In this document: positions 15,218 through 23,190 of the stretch, piece after piece | Numbering within the stretch: position 1 is the first letter of the stretch | Layout of the letters: each line of letters begins with the position of its first letter | DNA from: Plantactinospora alkalitolerans | GTDB taxonomy: Bacteria > Actinomycetota > Actinomycetes > Mycobacteriales > Micromonosporaceae | Length of the DNA stretch: 36,642 bases | Direction: 5' to 3' | NCBI RefSeq assembly: GCF_015690345.1 | Contig: NZ_JADPUN010000246.1 | Span: 1 to 36,642, forward strand | Notes under the pieces: generated by a model | The model's database searches: none | Told to the model about the DNA's origin: nothing | Seen by the model: only the letters and a program-made list of their open reading frames with translations | Program-made: the position numbers and the translations under genes

Positions 15218-16402
15218 GTGCCGATCGACCGCGAAGCGAACCGAACCGCCAGCGCGGCCTCCCCTGTCCGCACCAGCGCCGCCGGCTCGCCGGCACGCCC
15301 TGTCGGCGTCGGAGTGACCGTGACCGGCGGAGGGCTGACCGGGGATCCGTTGCGTGCCAACCTCGCGCTGATGGCGCCGGGTACGGCACTACGTGACGGC
15401 CTGGAACGCATCCTGCGTGGCCGCACGGGTGCCCTGATCGTGCTCGGCTACGACAAGGTCGTCGAAACGCTGTGCACCGGCGGCTTCCCCCTTGACGTCG
15501 AGTTCTCCGCGACCCGGGTCCGCGAGTTGTGCAAAATGGACGGCGCCGTGGTGCTGTCCAGCGACGGCACCCGGATCGTCCGCGCCGCCGTGCATCTGAT
15601 GCCCGATCCGTCGATCCCGACCGAGGAATCCGGCACCCGGCACCGCACCGCCGAGCGGGTGGGCAGGCAGACCGGTTTCCCCGTGATCTCGGTCAGCCAG
15701 TCGATGCGGATCATCAGCCTCTACGTCAACGGCCAGCGGCACGTGCTGGACGACTCGGCGGCGATCCTGTCCCGGGCCAACCAGGCGCTGGCCACCCTGG
15801 AGCGGTACAAGCTCCGGCTGGACGAGGTCTCCGGCACGCTGTCCGCGCTGGAAATCGAGGACCTGGTCACGGTCCGCGACGCGGTGGCCGTGGTGCAGCG
15901 GCTGGAGATGGTCCGTCGGATCGCCGACGAGATCGCCGGATACGTCGTGGAGTTGGGTACCGACGGCCGACTCCTCGCCCTCCAGCTCGACGAGCTGATG
16001 GCGGGCGTGGACGCCGACCGGACGCTGGTCATCCGGGACTACCTGCCGACCGGACGCAAGGCTCGGACCCTTGACGAGGCTCTGGTCGAACTTGACCTGC
16101 TCACCGCGACCGAGCTGATCGACCTGGTCGCGGTCGCCAAGGCGATCGGCTACCCGGGCGCCTCGGACGCGCTCGACGCGGCGGTCAGCCCACGCGGCTT
16201 CCGGCTGCTCGCCAAGGTGCCCCGGCTGCCCGGCCTCGTGGTCGACCGGCTGGTCGGACACTTCGGCAGCCTGCAACGGTTGCTCGGCGCGACGGTCGAG
16301 GACCTCCAGGCCGTCGACGGGGTGGGTGACGCCCGCGCCCGGGGCGTACGGGAGGGGCTCTCCCGGCTCGCCGAGGCGTCCATTCTGGAGCGGTACGTCT
16401 AA
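15218..16402 (+). CDS. disA: DNA integrity scanning diadenylate cyclase DisA
   Basis: 394 residues. DisA makes c-di-AMP from two ATP and scans DNA for branched structures as an octamer. The DAC domain shows the catalytic DGA (108-110, in [10 protein letters not shown]) and RHR (141-143, in [11 protein letters not shown]). The central helical spine follows, and the C-terminal helix-hairpin-helix reads [19 protein letters not shown]. The N-terminal 45 residues are a low-complexity Ala/Ser/Pro extension that may be disordered or partly untranslated; a GTG inside it (before TGGGLTGDP) is an alternative start. The chosen GTG has no clear Shine-Dalgarno but sits 6 bases after TAGAAT. It converges with the gene at 16488. 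Confidence 0.95.
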   Translation: MPIDREANRTASAASPVRTSAAGSPARPVGVGVTVTGGGLTGDPLRANLALMAPGTALRDGLERILRGRTGALIVLGYDKVVETLCTGGFPLDVEFSATRVRELCKMDGAVVLSSDGTRIVRAAVHLMPDPSIPTEESGTRHRTAERVGRQTGFPVISVSQSMRIISLYVNGQRHVLDDSAAILSRANQALATLERYKLRLDEVSGTLSALEIEDLVTVRDAVAVVQRLEMVRRIADEIAGYVVELGTDGRLLALQLDELMAGVDADRTLVIRDYLPTGRKARTLDEALVELDLLTATELIDLVAVAKAIGYPGASDALDAAVSPRGFRLLAKVPRLPGLVVDRLVGHFGSLQRLLGATVEDLQAVDGVGDARARGVREGLSRLAEASILERYV

Positions 16403-16435
16403 CCCTCGGCCCGTCCGGCGCTCCCCCGGCTCCGC

Positions 16436-16492
16436 CGGTACGTCTCGGGTCAGCCGGTACGTCTCGGGTCAGCCGGTACGTCTCGGGTCAGC
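16436..16492. repeat. Three-copy 19-bp tandem repeat spanning a stop codon
   Basis: Three perfect copies of CGGTACGTCTCGGGTCAGC. The last copy contains the stop codon (TCA at 16488-16490, read TGA on the minus strand) of the anchored protein gene. The first ten bases CGGTACGTCT also occur at the end of disA (16391-16400, coding RYV), so the array may have grown from the disA 3' end. Confidence 0.95.
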
Positions 16493-17231
16493 CGGTGATG
16501 GTGAGCCGGACCGGATCGCTGTGCTTGTCACCCAGCCGGCCGAAGAGCTGGTAGGTGCCGGCCGACGGGTAGGGCCCGGCGGCGACCCCGTTGCCGCACT
16601 TGGAACTCTCCCGACCGTTCCACGAGATCGTGTACGTGTTCTCGTGGTTGGGCGGGAACGGCCGTACGTCGTTGGACCGGACGGTGGCACAGTCGTCGGA
16701 CGACCAGACCTTGCGGGCACCGAGCTTGATGTACAGCTCCTGTAGGTCGGCACCGACGTCCCGGTTACAGGTCCGGCTCGAGACATTCTTGATTTTGATT
16801 CGTAGCTCGACCGGCTCACCCCGCTGCGCGGAGGCCTGCGAGGGCACCGGGACGACCGACATCTCCGCATCGGTGCACTCGTTCTGCACCGGTGGCGGGG
16901 CCGCCGGCACCTGTCCACCGCCGGCCGGCTCGACCGGAGGGCCGCCGCCGTCATCCTGCGGCGTGCCGGACGGGTCACCGCTCGACGCTGGGTCCACGGG
17001 ACCACCCGACTCGGGGGCACCGGACTGCGAGGCGTCGACCTCCGGGGTGAGCAGCGGGGTCGGCCCGGTCGACTGACCCGAGCCGCCGCCCTTACCGGGG
17101 TTGTCCGGCTCGCCGCTCGACCCGAAGCACGAGTACAGCAGCACGATCAGAAAAAGCAGCCCGGCACCGAGCACGACGGCTCGACGCCGCCAGTACACGG
17201 CGGGCGGCAGGGGGCCAACCGTCAAACGCAT
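16488..17231 (-). CDS. Membrane-anchored protein with Pro/Gly-rich linker and extracytoplasmic domain
   Basis: 247 residues. A short cytoplasmic tail (LPPAVYWRRR) leads into one membrane helix (AVVLGAGLLFLIVLLYSC, about 18-35), then a disordered Gly/Ser/Pro/Asp linker to about residue 115, then a folded outer domain. The domain carries Cys residues in NECTDAEMS, SSRTCNRDVG, SSDDCATV and SSKCGNG, so two disulphides are likely, and beta strands such as PVELRIKIKNVSS and NTYTISWNG, suggesting an Ig-like or DUF4232-like sandwich. This architecture is frequent in Micromonosporaceae, but I know of no function. ATG start. It follows def on the same strand after 126 bp that include a terminator-like hairpin, so it is probably transcribed separately. 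Confidence 0.78.
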   Translation of the reverse strand: MRLTVGPLPPAVYWRRRAVVLGAGLLFLIVLLYSCFGSSGEPDNPGKGGGSGQSTGPTPLLTPEVDASQSGAPESGGPVDPASSGDPSGTPQDDGGGPPVEPAGGGQVPAAPPPVQNECTDAEMSVVPVPSQASAQRGEPVELRIKIKNVSSRTCNRDVGADLQELYIKLGARKVWSSDDCATVRSNDVRPFPPNHENTYTISWNGRESSKCGNGVAAGPYPSAGTYQLFGRLGDKHSDPVRLTITG

Positions 17232-17328
17232 AATGTCCTCACCGTATCGGCACCCGTGCCGCCGACCCTCACGACGCGCCGGGGGCCCGCCGAGGCGTAC
17301 CCGATCGGTCCGGACACCGTCGGGCGGA

Positions 17329-17355
17329 CCCGGCGGCGGCGCCGTCTCCGCCGGG
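17329..17355 (-). terminator. Hairpin just after the deformylase stop
   Basis: CCCGGCGG pairs perfectly with CCGCCGGG (8 bp, 11-nt loop), starting two bases after the def stop on the minus strand. GC-rich with no U-tract. Short GC palindromes are frequent in this DNA, so the call is weak. Confidence 0.35.
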
Positions 17356-17357
17356 CC

Positions 17358-17921
17358 TCACAGATAGACCTTGCGCTGGTAGACGGCGTGCGCTCCGGCC
17401 ACCCGGTCGAGGAACAACCGACCCAGACAATGATCGATCTCGTGTTGCAGGGCTCGCGCCTCGAAGCCATCGGTGACCAGCCGTACCGCCGCACCGGTGC
17501 CTGGCAGCACCGCCTGGACCACCACCCGGCTGGCCCGCTTGACGTCACCGGTCAGGTCGGGGACCGACATGCAGCCCTCCCGGCCCAGCCGCCACCGGCT
17601 GGCCTCGACCACCTCCGCGTTGCAGAGCACGAAGGTGCCGTGCGACGTCAGTGTCTTCGGATGGCCGGTGACATCCACGGCGAAGACCCTGGCGCCGACC
17701 CCGACCTGCGGCGCGGCCAGGCCGACGCAGCCGGGCGACACCCGCATGGTGGCGACCAGGTCGGCGGCGAGCCGGACCACGTCGTCGGCGAGGGGATCGA
17801 CCTGCTCGCCGGCCCGGCTCAACACCCCGACCGGAGCGGTGAGCACCGACCGCACCCCACCCCGATCGCCGAGCACCGCCGTCGTCCAGTCCCCCAGACC
17901 ACAGTCCTGTCCGGCGGTCAC
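17358..17921 (-). CDS. def: Peptide deformylase
   Basis: Removes the N-formyl group from nascent proteins, using a metal held by one Cys and two His. All three family motifs are intact: GLAAPQ (67-72), EGCMS (115-119, metal-ligand Cys117) and HEIDH (160-164, catalytic Glu161). 187 residues from a GTG that overlaps the stop of the ACT-domain gene by 4 bp (GTGA), arguing for translational coupling. The first about 22 residues (TAGQDCGLGDWTTAV...) precede the usual start of the fold at VRSVLTAPVGVL, and an internal GTG there is an alternative start giving about 165 residues. Actinobacteria often carry more than one def, so this may not be the only copy. Confidence 0.95.
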   Translation of the reverse strand: MTAGQDCGLGDWTTAVLGDRGGVRSVLTAPVGVLSRAGEQVDPLADDVVRLAADLVATMRVSPGCVGLAAPQVGVGARVFAVDVTGHPKTLTSHGTFVLCNAEVVEASRWRLGREGCMSVPDLTGDVKRASRVVVQAVLPGTGAAVRLVTDGFEARALQHEIDHCLGRLFLDRVAGAHAVYQRKVYL

Positions 17922-18430
17922 AACATGTCCGAGTCGGCTCGGCGCAGGGTGACCTCCACATCCAGCCGGGCGGCCGCCTCGGCCAGCCGCTCGGCGAGGC
18001 CCTCCGCCGTACCCGGCGGCAGCTCGACCTCGGCGAGAAGGACGTAAAGCGGCCCGCTGAGCCGAGTGGTCAGGTCGGTCAGGTTGCCACCGGTCTCGGC
18101 CAGCACCCGGGTCAGCGCCGAGACGATGCCGAGCCGGTCGGCCCCGTGCACCGACATCAGGTAGGGCTCGCCGATCGGAGTACTCGTCGCCTCCGCACCG
18201 ACCTGCCGAACCGTTGCCACCAGTGGGCCGTCGGCGACGACCGGAGCCAGCGCGGCCTCCGCCTCCGGCCCGGAGGGGCCGACGCAGATCAGCGTCATCG
18301 CGAAGTGTCCACGTAGCCGGGTCATGGTCGAGTCGGTCAGGTTCGCCCCGACCTCGGCGAGCGCCTCCGCGACGTCGGCCACGATGCCGGGCCGGTCCGG
18401 ACCGATGACGGTGATCGCCAGCTCACTCAT
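17918..18430 (-). CDS. Double ACT-domain protein (glycine-cleavage-repressor-like)
   Basis: 170 residues from ATG 18430, where homology to ACT proteins begins (ELAITVIGPDRPGIVADVAE). The open frame upstream is repeat-rich and not convincing. The two ACT modules lie at about 3-75 and 92-165; the second has MSVHGADRLGIVSALTRVLA and GGNLTDLTTRLSG. The DRxGIV and N-L-T/D patterns are the amino-acid-binding signatures of the GcvR/ACT family. Such proteins sense amino acids and act through partners; no DNA-binding or enzyme domain is present. It is the first gene of a coupled pair with def. A short dyad (GGGCAGACTGCCC) lies directly before the ATG and could affect initiation. Confidence 0.9.
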   Translation of the reverse strand: MSELAITVIGPDRPGIVADVAEALAEVGANLTDSTMTRLRGHFAMTLICVGPSGPEAEAALAPVVADGPLVATVRQVGAEATSTPIGEPYLMSVHGADRLGIVSALTRVLAETGGNLTDLTTRLSGPLYVLLAEVELPPGTAEGLAERLAEAAARLDVEVTLRRADSDML

Positions 18431-18580
18431 CCGGGCAGTCTGCCCGATCCACCCCCGCCCCGGGGCTCGACCCGAGGTCCGGCCCACGCTGCGGGACGGA
18501 CCCGCCCGGCAGGCCGGCGACCGGGCCCGGCGTCCACTCCCCGCCGAGCCATGGCCACCCGCCATCGAACGCGAAGCCCA

Positions 18581-18629
18581 GCCGACGCCAGCCAGGGCCA
18601 GCCGACGCCAGCCAGGCCCAGCCGACGCG
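18581..18629. repeat. 20-bp direct repeat, about 2.5 copies, in the ACT-mutY spacer
   Basis: Two near-perfect copies of GCCGACGCCAGCCAGGGCCA (one base differs) and a third partial copy, GCCGACGCG, with a strict 20-bp period. It lies in the 232-bp divergent spacer upstream of mutY and of the ACT gene. Confidence 0.9.
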
Positions 18630-18662
18630 AGGCTCGGCAGGCGTGACAGGATCGACGGCGCG

Positions 18663-19541
18663 ATGTCGAAGACACAGCTCGCCACCGCGGCCATCCGGTG
18701 GTACGACGAGAACGCCCGCGACCTGCCGTGGCGAGAGCCCGGCGTCGGGGCCTGGCCGATCCTGGTCAGCGAGATCATGTTGCAGCAGACCCCGGTGGTA
18801 CGGGTGCTGCCGGCCTGGCGGGCATGGCTTACCCGGTGGCCCACACCAGCGGCGCTGGCTGCCGACACTCCGGCCGAAGCGATCCGGATGTGGGGACGAC
18901 TCGGCTATCCACGTCGGGCCCTGCGGCTGCACGAGTGCGCGTCGGCGTTGGTGGAGCGGCACAGCGGGGACGTACCGACCGACCTGGAGCAGTTGCTGGC
19001 GCTGCCCGGTGTCGGAAGCTACACCGCGCGGGCGGTGGCGGCCTTCGCGTACGGCCAGCGCCACCCGGTGGTCGACACCAACGTACGACGGTTGGTGGCC
19101 CGGGCGGTCGCCGGCGAACCGGACGCCGGCCCGGCGACCCGCCCGGCCGACCTGGTCGCGACCGAGGCACTGCTTCCCGCACAACCCGGTACGGCCGCCC
19201 GGGCCAGCGCCGCCTTCATGGAGCTGGGCGCGCTGGTCTGTACCGCCCGGTCTCCCCGGTGCGTCGACTGTCCACTGGCCACCCGCTGCGCCTGGCGGGC
19301 GTCCGGCCGATCGGCACCGTCCGGGCCGACCCGGCGTCCTCAGCGGTACGCCGGCACCGACCGGCAGGTCCGGGGCAAGCTCCTCGCCGTTCTGCGGGAG
19401 ACCACCGGGCCGGTACCCCGGGCCCGGCTGGACCTGGTCTGGTCCGACGACCTGCAACGGTCCCGCGCCCTGGCCGGTCTCATCGAGGACGGCCTGGTCG
19501 AGATGATCGGCGATACCTGCGTGCTGGCCGGCGAAGCCTGA
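18663..19541 (+). CDS. mutY: A/G-specific adenine glycosylase
   Basis: 292 residues from ATG 18663. Removes adenine mispaired with 8-oxoguanine. The N-terminal catalytic domain has Glu37 in SEIMLQQTP, the helix-hairpin-helix LPGVGSYTARAVAAFAYG and Asp138 in VVDTNVRRL. The [4Fe-4S] cluster ligands are Cys193, 200, 203 and 209 (C-x6-C-x2-C-x5-C). It ends about 60 residues short of E. coli MutY, with only a small C-terminal region in place of a clear NUDIX-like 8-oxoG-recognition domain, as I recall for actinobacterial MutY. It lies on the plus strand facing clpC, with a 54-bp repeat and a strong bidirectional hairpin between the stops. Confidence 0.93.
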   Translation: MSKTQLATAAIRWYDENARDLPWREPGVGAWPILVSEIMLQQTPVVRVLPAWRAWLTRWPTPAALAADTPAEAIRMWGRLGYPRRALRLHECASALVERHSGDVPTDLEQLLALPGVGSYTARAVAAFAYGQRHPVVDTNVRRLVARAVAGEPDAGPATRPADLVATEALLPAQPGTAARASAAFMELGALVCTARSPRCVDCPLATRCAWRASGRSAPSGPTRRPQRYAGTDRQVRGKLLAVLRETTGPVPRARLDLVWSDDLQRSRALAGLIEDGLVEMIGDTCVLAGEA

Positions 19542-19566
19542 GCCTCAGGTGGGTGGGCGGTAGGTG

Positions 19567-19620
19567 GTTAAGAAGGGGCCCTTCCTCTACAAAAAGCGAT
19601 AAGAAGGGGCCCTTCCTTAC
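19567..19620 (-). repeat. Dispersed 54-bp palindromic element, copy A
   Basis: Contains two GAAGGGGCCCTTCCT-type palindromic arms around an A/T-richer centre (CTACAAAAAGCGATAA). Its reverse complement matches copy B at 33545-33598 over all 54 bases, with 45 identical by my hand count. The AT-rich centre and defined GTTAAG/CTTAC ends contrast with the surrounding DNA. The size and structure suit a small non-autonomous repeat (REP- or MITE-like). Confidence 0.85.
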
Positions 19621-19626
19621 GCAGAA

Positions 19627-19667
19627 ACGGGTCCGGCCCGGCGACTTCGTCGCCGGGCCGGACCCGT
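19627..19667. terminator. Bidirectional terminator between mutY and clpC
   Basis: A perfect 19-bp inverted repeat, ACGGGTCCGGCCCGGCGAC against its complement, with a 3-nt loop (TTC). It begins about 10 bases after the clpC stop on the minus strand and 85 bases after the mutY stop. It is the strongest hairpin in the window. Confidence 0.85.
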
Positions 19668-19676
19668 TGTGTGTGC

Positions 19677-22202
19677 CTACTCGCCAGCGGCTGCGGTGTT
19701 GCCAAGGTCGGCCGGTACCGCGTCGGGCACCTCAACCGGCTTGTCCGCACCGCGGAACACCAGCTTGGACTTGTCGATGTCCTCCGGGTCACCCTCGCAG
19801 TCCACGACCACGATCTGACCGGGCGTGAGCTCGTTGAAGAGGATCCGCTCGGACAGGTTGTCCTCGATGTCGCGCTGGATCGTCCGACGCAGCGGCCGGG
19901 CGCCCAGCACCGGGTCGAAGCCCTTCTTCGCCAGGTACTTCTTGGCGTTGTCGGTGAGCTCGAGTCCCATGTCCTTGTTGCGGAGCTGGGTCTCGATCCG
20001 CTGGATCATGATGTCCACGATGTGCAGGATCTCGTTCTGGTTGAGCTGGTGGAACACGATCGTGTCGTCGATCCGGTTGAGGAACTCCGGCCGGAAGTGC
20101 TGCTTCAGCTCGTCGTTGACCTTCTGCTTCATCCGCTCGTAGTTCGAGTCGGAATCCTCGGAGGCCTGGAAGCCCATCGACACCGCCTTGGCCACGTCCC
20201 TGGTGCCCAGGTTGGTGGTCAGGATGATGACGGTGTTCTTGAAGTCGACGATCCGACCCTGGCCGTCGGTCAACCGCCCGTCCTCCAGGATCTGGAGCAG
20301 GGTGTTGAAGACGTCCGGGTGGGCCTTCTCGATCTCGTCGAAGAGGACCACCGAGAACGGCCGGCGCCGCACCTTCTCGGTGAGCTGGCCACCCTCGTCG
20401 TAACCGACGTAGCCGGGGGGCGCCCCGACCAGCCGCGACACGGTGTACCGGTCGTGGAACTCGGACATGTCGAGCTGGATGAGCGCGTCCTCGCTGCCGA
20501 ACAGGAACTCCGCCAGTGCCTTGGACAGCTCGGTCTTACCGACACCGGACGGACCGGCGAAGATGAACGAGCCGGACGGGCGCTTCGGGTCCTTCAGGCC
20601 GGCCCGGGTACGCCGGATCGCCTTCGAGACCGCCTTGACCGCGTCCTCCTGGCCGACGACCCGCTTGTGCAGCTCGTCCTCCATTCGGAGCAGCCGGGAC
20701 GTCTCCTCCTCGGTGAGCTTGTAGACCGGGATGCCCGTCCAGTTCGCCAGGACCTCGGCGATCTGCTCGTCATCGACCTCGGACACCACGTCCAGGTCGC
20801 CGGCCTTCCACTCCTTCTCCCGCTGCGCCTTCTGGCCGAGGAGCTGCTTCTCCTTGTCGCGGAGCTGCGCGGCGCGCTCGAAGTCCTGCGCGTCGATCGC
20901 GGACTCCTTGTCGCGACGGACCTGGGCGATCCGCTCGTCGAAGTCGCGCAGGTCCGGCGGCGCGGTCATCCGGCGGATCCGCATCCGGGCACCGGCCTCG
21001 TCGATCAGGTCGATCGCCTTGTCCGGCAGGAAGCGGTCGGAGATGTACCGGTCGGCCAGCGTCGCCGCCGCCACCAGAGCGGCGTCGGTGATGGAGACCC
21101 GGTGGTGTGCCTCGTAACGGTCCCGAAGACCCTTCAGGATCTCGATGGTGTGCGCCAGTGACGGCTCACCCACCTGGATCGGCTGGAACCGCCGCTCCAG
21201 CGCGGCGTCCTTCTCCAGGTGCTTGCGGTACTCGTCGAGGGTGGTCGCGCCGATGGTCTGCAGCTCGCCACGGGCCAGCATCGGCTTGAGGATGCTCGCC
21301 GCGTCGATCGCGCCCTCGGCGGCACCCGCACCCACCAGGGTGTGGATCTCGTCGATGAACAGGATGATGTCGCCGCGGGTGCGGATCTCCTTGAGCACCT
21401 TCTTGAGGCGCTCCTCGAAGTCACCGCGGTACCGCGAGCCGGCGACCAGGGCACCCAGGTCAAGCGTGTAGAGCTGCTTGTCCTTGAGCGTCTCCGGCAC
21501 CTCACCCTTGATGATCCGCTGGGAGAGCCCCTCGACGACCGCGGTCTTGCCGACCCCGGGCTCGCCGATCAGGACCGGGTTGTTCTTGGTACGGCGGGAG
21601 AGCACCTGCATGACCCGCTCGATTTCCTTCTCCCGGCCGATGACCGGGTCGAGCTTGCCCTCCCGGGCGGCCTGGGTCAGGTTCCGGCCGAACTGGTCCA
21701 GCACGAGGCTGGTCGACGGCGCGGCCTCACCCGGCGCGGCACCGGCGGCAGCCGGCTCCTTGCCCTGGTAGCCGGAGAGGAGCTGGATGACCTGCTGGCG
21801 GACCCGGTTCAGGTCGGCGCCGAGTTTCACCAGCACCTGGGCGGCAACGCCCTCGCCCTCACGGATCAGCCCGAGCAGGATGTGCTCCGTGCCGATGTAG
21901 TTGTGGCCGAGCTGCAACGCCTCGCGCAGCGACAGCTCCAGCACCTTCTTGGCCCGCGGCGTGAACGGGATGTGCCCGCTCGGCGCCTGCTGACCCTGGC
22001 CGATGATCTCTTCGACTTGCTGGCGGACGCCCTCCAGCGAAATGCCCAGACTCTCCAGGGCCTTCGCCGCGACGCCTTCACCCTCGTGGATGAGACCTAG
22101 CAGGATGTGTTCCGTACCGATGTAGTTGTGGTTGAGCATCCGGGCTTCTTCTTGAGCCAGGACGACAACCCGCCGCGCTCGGTCGGTGAACCGCTCGAAC
22201 AT
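19677..22202 (-). CDS. clpC: ATP-dependent Clp protease ATP-binding subunit ClpC
   Basis: 841 residues from ATG 22202, preceded by GAGGAG. A class I AAA+ unfoldase feeding ClpP. Two N-domain repeats ([12 protein letters not shown] occurs twice), first Walker A GEPGVGKT (213-220), UVR/middle coiled-coil domain (about 425-465), second Walker A GPSGVGKT (550-557), and the [13 protein letters not shown] pore-2 region. The C-terminal tail is short and acidic. In actinobacteria ClpC is usually essential and controlled by ClgR and stress. I could not identify a ClgR operator with confidence; a TAGAGT -10-like box occurs about 115 bases upstream of the start without a good -35. Confidence 0.97.
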   Translation of the reverse strand: MFERFTDRARRVVVLAQEEARMLNHNYIGTEHILLGLIHEGEGVAAKALESLGISLEGVRQQVEEIIGQGQQAPSGHIPFTPRAKKVLELSLREALQLGHNYIGTEHILLGLIREGEGVAAQVLVKLGADLNRVRQQVIQLLSGYQGKEPAAAGAAPGEAAPSTSLVLDQFGRNLTQAAREGKLDPVIGREKEIERVMQVLSRRTKNNPVLIGEPGVGKTAVVEGLSQRIIKGEVPETLKDKQLYTLDLGALVAGSRYRGDFEERLKKVLKEIRTRGDIILFIDEIHTLVGAGAAEGAIDAASILKPMLARGELQTIGATTLDEYRKHLEKDAALERRFQPIQVGEPSLAHTIEILKGLRDRYEAHHRVSITDAALVAAATLADRYISDRFLPDKAIDLIDEAGARMRIRRMTAPPDLRDFDERIAQVRRDKESAIDAQDFERAAQLRDKEKQLLGQKAQREKEWKAGDLDVVSEVDDEQIAEVLANWTGIPVYKLTEEETSRLLRMEDELHKRVVGQEDAVKAVSKAIRRTRAGLKDPKRPSGSFIFAGPSGVGKTELSKALAEFLFGSEDALIQLDMSEFHDRYTVSRLVGAPPGYVGYDEGGQLTEKVRRRPFSVVLFDEIEKAHPDVFNTLLQILEDGRLTDGQGRIVDFKNTVIILTTNLGTRDVAKAVSMGFQASEDSDSNYERMKQKVNDELKQHFRPEFLNRIDDTIVFHQLNQNEILHIVDIMIQRIETQLRNKDMGLELTDNAKKYLAKKGFDPVLGARPLRRTIQRDIEDNLSERILFNELTPGQIVVVDCEGDPEDIDKSKLVFRGADKPVEVPDAVPADLGNTAAAGE

Positions 22203-22465
22203 GCCCTCGTGCTCCTCACGTGCCGTGCGCACTCGATCTTGATGGCCAAGCATCGTGGCGGGGCCACCACCCGGACGTCCGAGGCGGACGCCCGTGCTCC
22301 CTTACTCTATCGCCGCGAGCCGACTCTCCTGAGGTCGTGTGTTGCTGGAATGAGCCACGTACGCGACGTTTTTACCAACTGCCCACGCTCAGCGATGCTT
22401 CCCAGACCGCCCGCTGTACGCGCAGAGCGAAATTCAAGCCCCTACCCTGACGATCCGGACCCGCA

Positions 22466-22509
22466 TCGTCCACAGGCTGTGGACAACTCCGTCCACTGGT
22501 TGTGGACAA
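22466..22509. promoter_or_regulatory. Cluster of three DnaA-box-like sequences
   Basis: TCGTCCACA (22466-22474, plus strand, one mismatch) and two TGTGGACAA (22478-22486 and 22501-22509), whose complement TTGTCCACA is the actinomycete DnaA-box consensus. Orientation is one forward and two reverse within 44 bp. No dnaA, dnaN or AT-rich unwinding region is nearby, so it is not oriC; it could be a DnaA-titration or regulatory site. Confidence 0.5.
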
Positions 22510-22669
22510 CGCCTGGGCCGTCAGGTTGTTCCCGGACCGGCCGGGTTGCCGGTCCCGCCTGGCCACCCGCGCCACCTCGGGCCCGACATCGGGCGCCATC
22601 CGCCCCGACGGACCCGTACGACGTTTTCGACCGTTTTGTCGAATAACTAGATTATCGGGGTTGAAACGT

Positions 22670-22707
22670 GCGGGGTGGGCGAACGGCCGGCCGTCCACCC
22701 ACCCCGC
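22670..22707 (-). terminator. lsr2 terminator hairpin
   Basis: GCGGGGTGGG pairs perfectly with CCCACCCCGC, with an 18-nt loop that itself holds the palindrome ACGGCCGGCCGT. It begins 23 bases after the lsr2 stop on the minus strand, with ACGTTTC following. Confidence 0.6.
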
Positions 22708-22730
22708 AGAGGCGTCGAGAAGCGCTACGA

Positions 22731-23081
22731 CTAGCGGCCCGCCTTCGCGTGGTACTCATCCACGATCTCCTGGGGGATGCGCCCACGGTCGGAGATGTCC
22801 TTGCCTTCCTTCTTCGCCCACGCCCGGATCGCCTTGTTCTGCTCCCGATCGGCGGTAGCGCCACCCCGACCGCGTGCGGCACGACCGCCGACGACCACGC
22901 CGCCCCGGCCCACCTTGGAGCCGGCCGCGACGTACGGGGCGAATAGGTCCCGCAATTTGCCGGCGTTCTTGTCCGACAGGTCGATCTCGTACTGAACGCC
23001 GTCGAGCGAGAACTTGACGGTCTCGTCCGCGTCTCCGCCGTCCAGGTCATCGACCAGCTTGTGAATGATCTGCTTGGCCAC
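22731..23081 (-). CDS. lsr2: Lsr2-type nucleoid-associated protein
   Basis: 116 residues, full length. Lsr2 is the actinobacterial H-NS analogue: it bridges DNA, prefers AT-rich regions and silences acquired genes and cryptic clusters. The N-terminal dimerisation strands are MAKQIIHKLVDDLDGG and VKFSLDGVQYEIDLS. The flexible linker is Gly/Arg-rich. The C-terminal DNA-binding domain reads NKAIRAWAKKEGKDISDRGR, with the RGR minor-groove hook, then IPQEIVDEYHAK. GTG start with AAAGGA about 9 bases upstream. It lies between lysS and clpC, a conserved order. It could control nearby accessory DNA such as the polyketide locus, but that is speculation. Confidence 0.97.
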   Translation of the reverse strand: MAKQIIHKLVDDLDGGDADETVKFSLDGVQYEIDLSDKNAGKLRDLFAPYVAAGSKVGRGGVVVGGRAARGRGGATADREQNKAIRAWAKKEGKDISDRGRIPQEIVDEYHAKAGR

Positions 23082-23122
23082 GTGTCGCTATCCTTTCGAG
23101 CAGGTTCTCCGCAAACAAGAGC

Positions 23123-23153
23123 ACAATAGCCCGCGAGATGCTTGCTTCGTCAA
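23123..23153 (-). promoter_or_regulatory. Candidate lsr2 promoter
   Basis: On the minus strand TTGACG (5 of 6 to consensus), a 19-base spacer, then TATTGT (4 of 6), about 42 bases upstream of the lsr2 start. The spacer is slightly long. Confidence 0.4.
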
Positions 23154-23190
23154 TAGGATGGCGAAACTATGCGACAAGCTGGGCCGACTA

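Larger units (their letters stand above)
22203..22730. other. 528-bp non-coding region between lsr2 and clpC
   Basis: Holds the clpC promoter region, the lsr2 terminator (22670-22707) and a cluster of DnaA-box-like sequences (22466-22509). It is somewhat less GC-rich than its surroundings, with AT patches (GAATAACTAGATTATC near 22641). No credible ORF or RNA gene seen. Confidence 0.6.

Noticed and set aside
15159-15317. Small ORF starting at a GTG with GGGAGGAA upstream, overlapping disA
   Set aside because: The ribosome site is attractive, but the product is Arg/Pro/Ser low-complexity and most of it overlaps disA in another frame.
22466-22509. Chromosomal replication origin
   Set aside because: DnaA-like boxes are few and there is no dnaA, dnaN, rpmH or long AT-rich unwinding region; kept only as a DnaA-box cluster.
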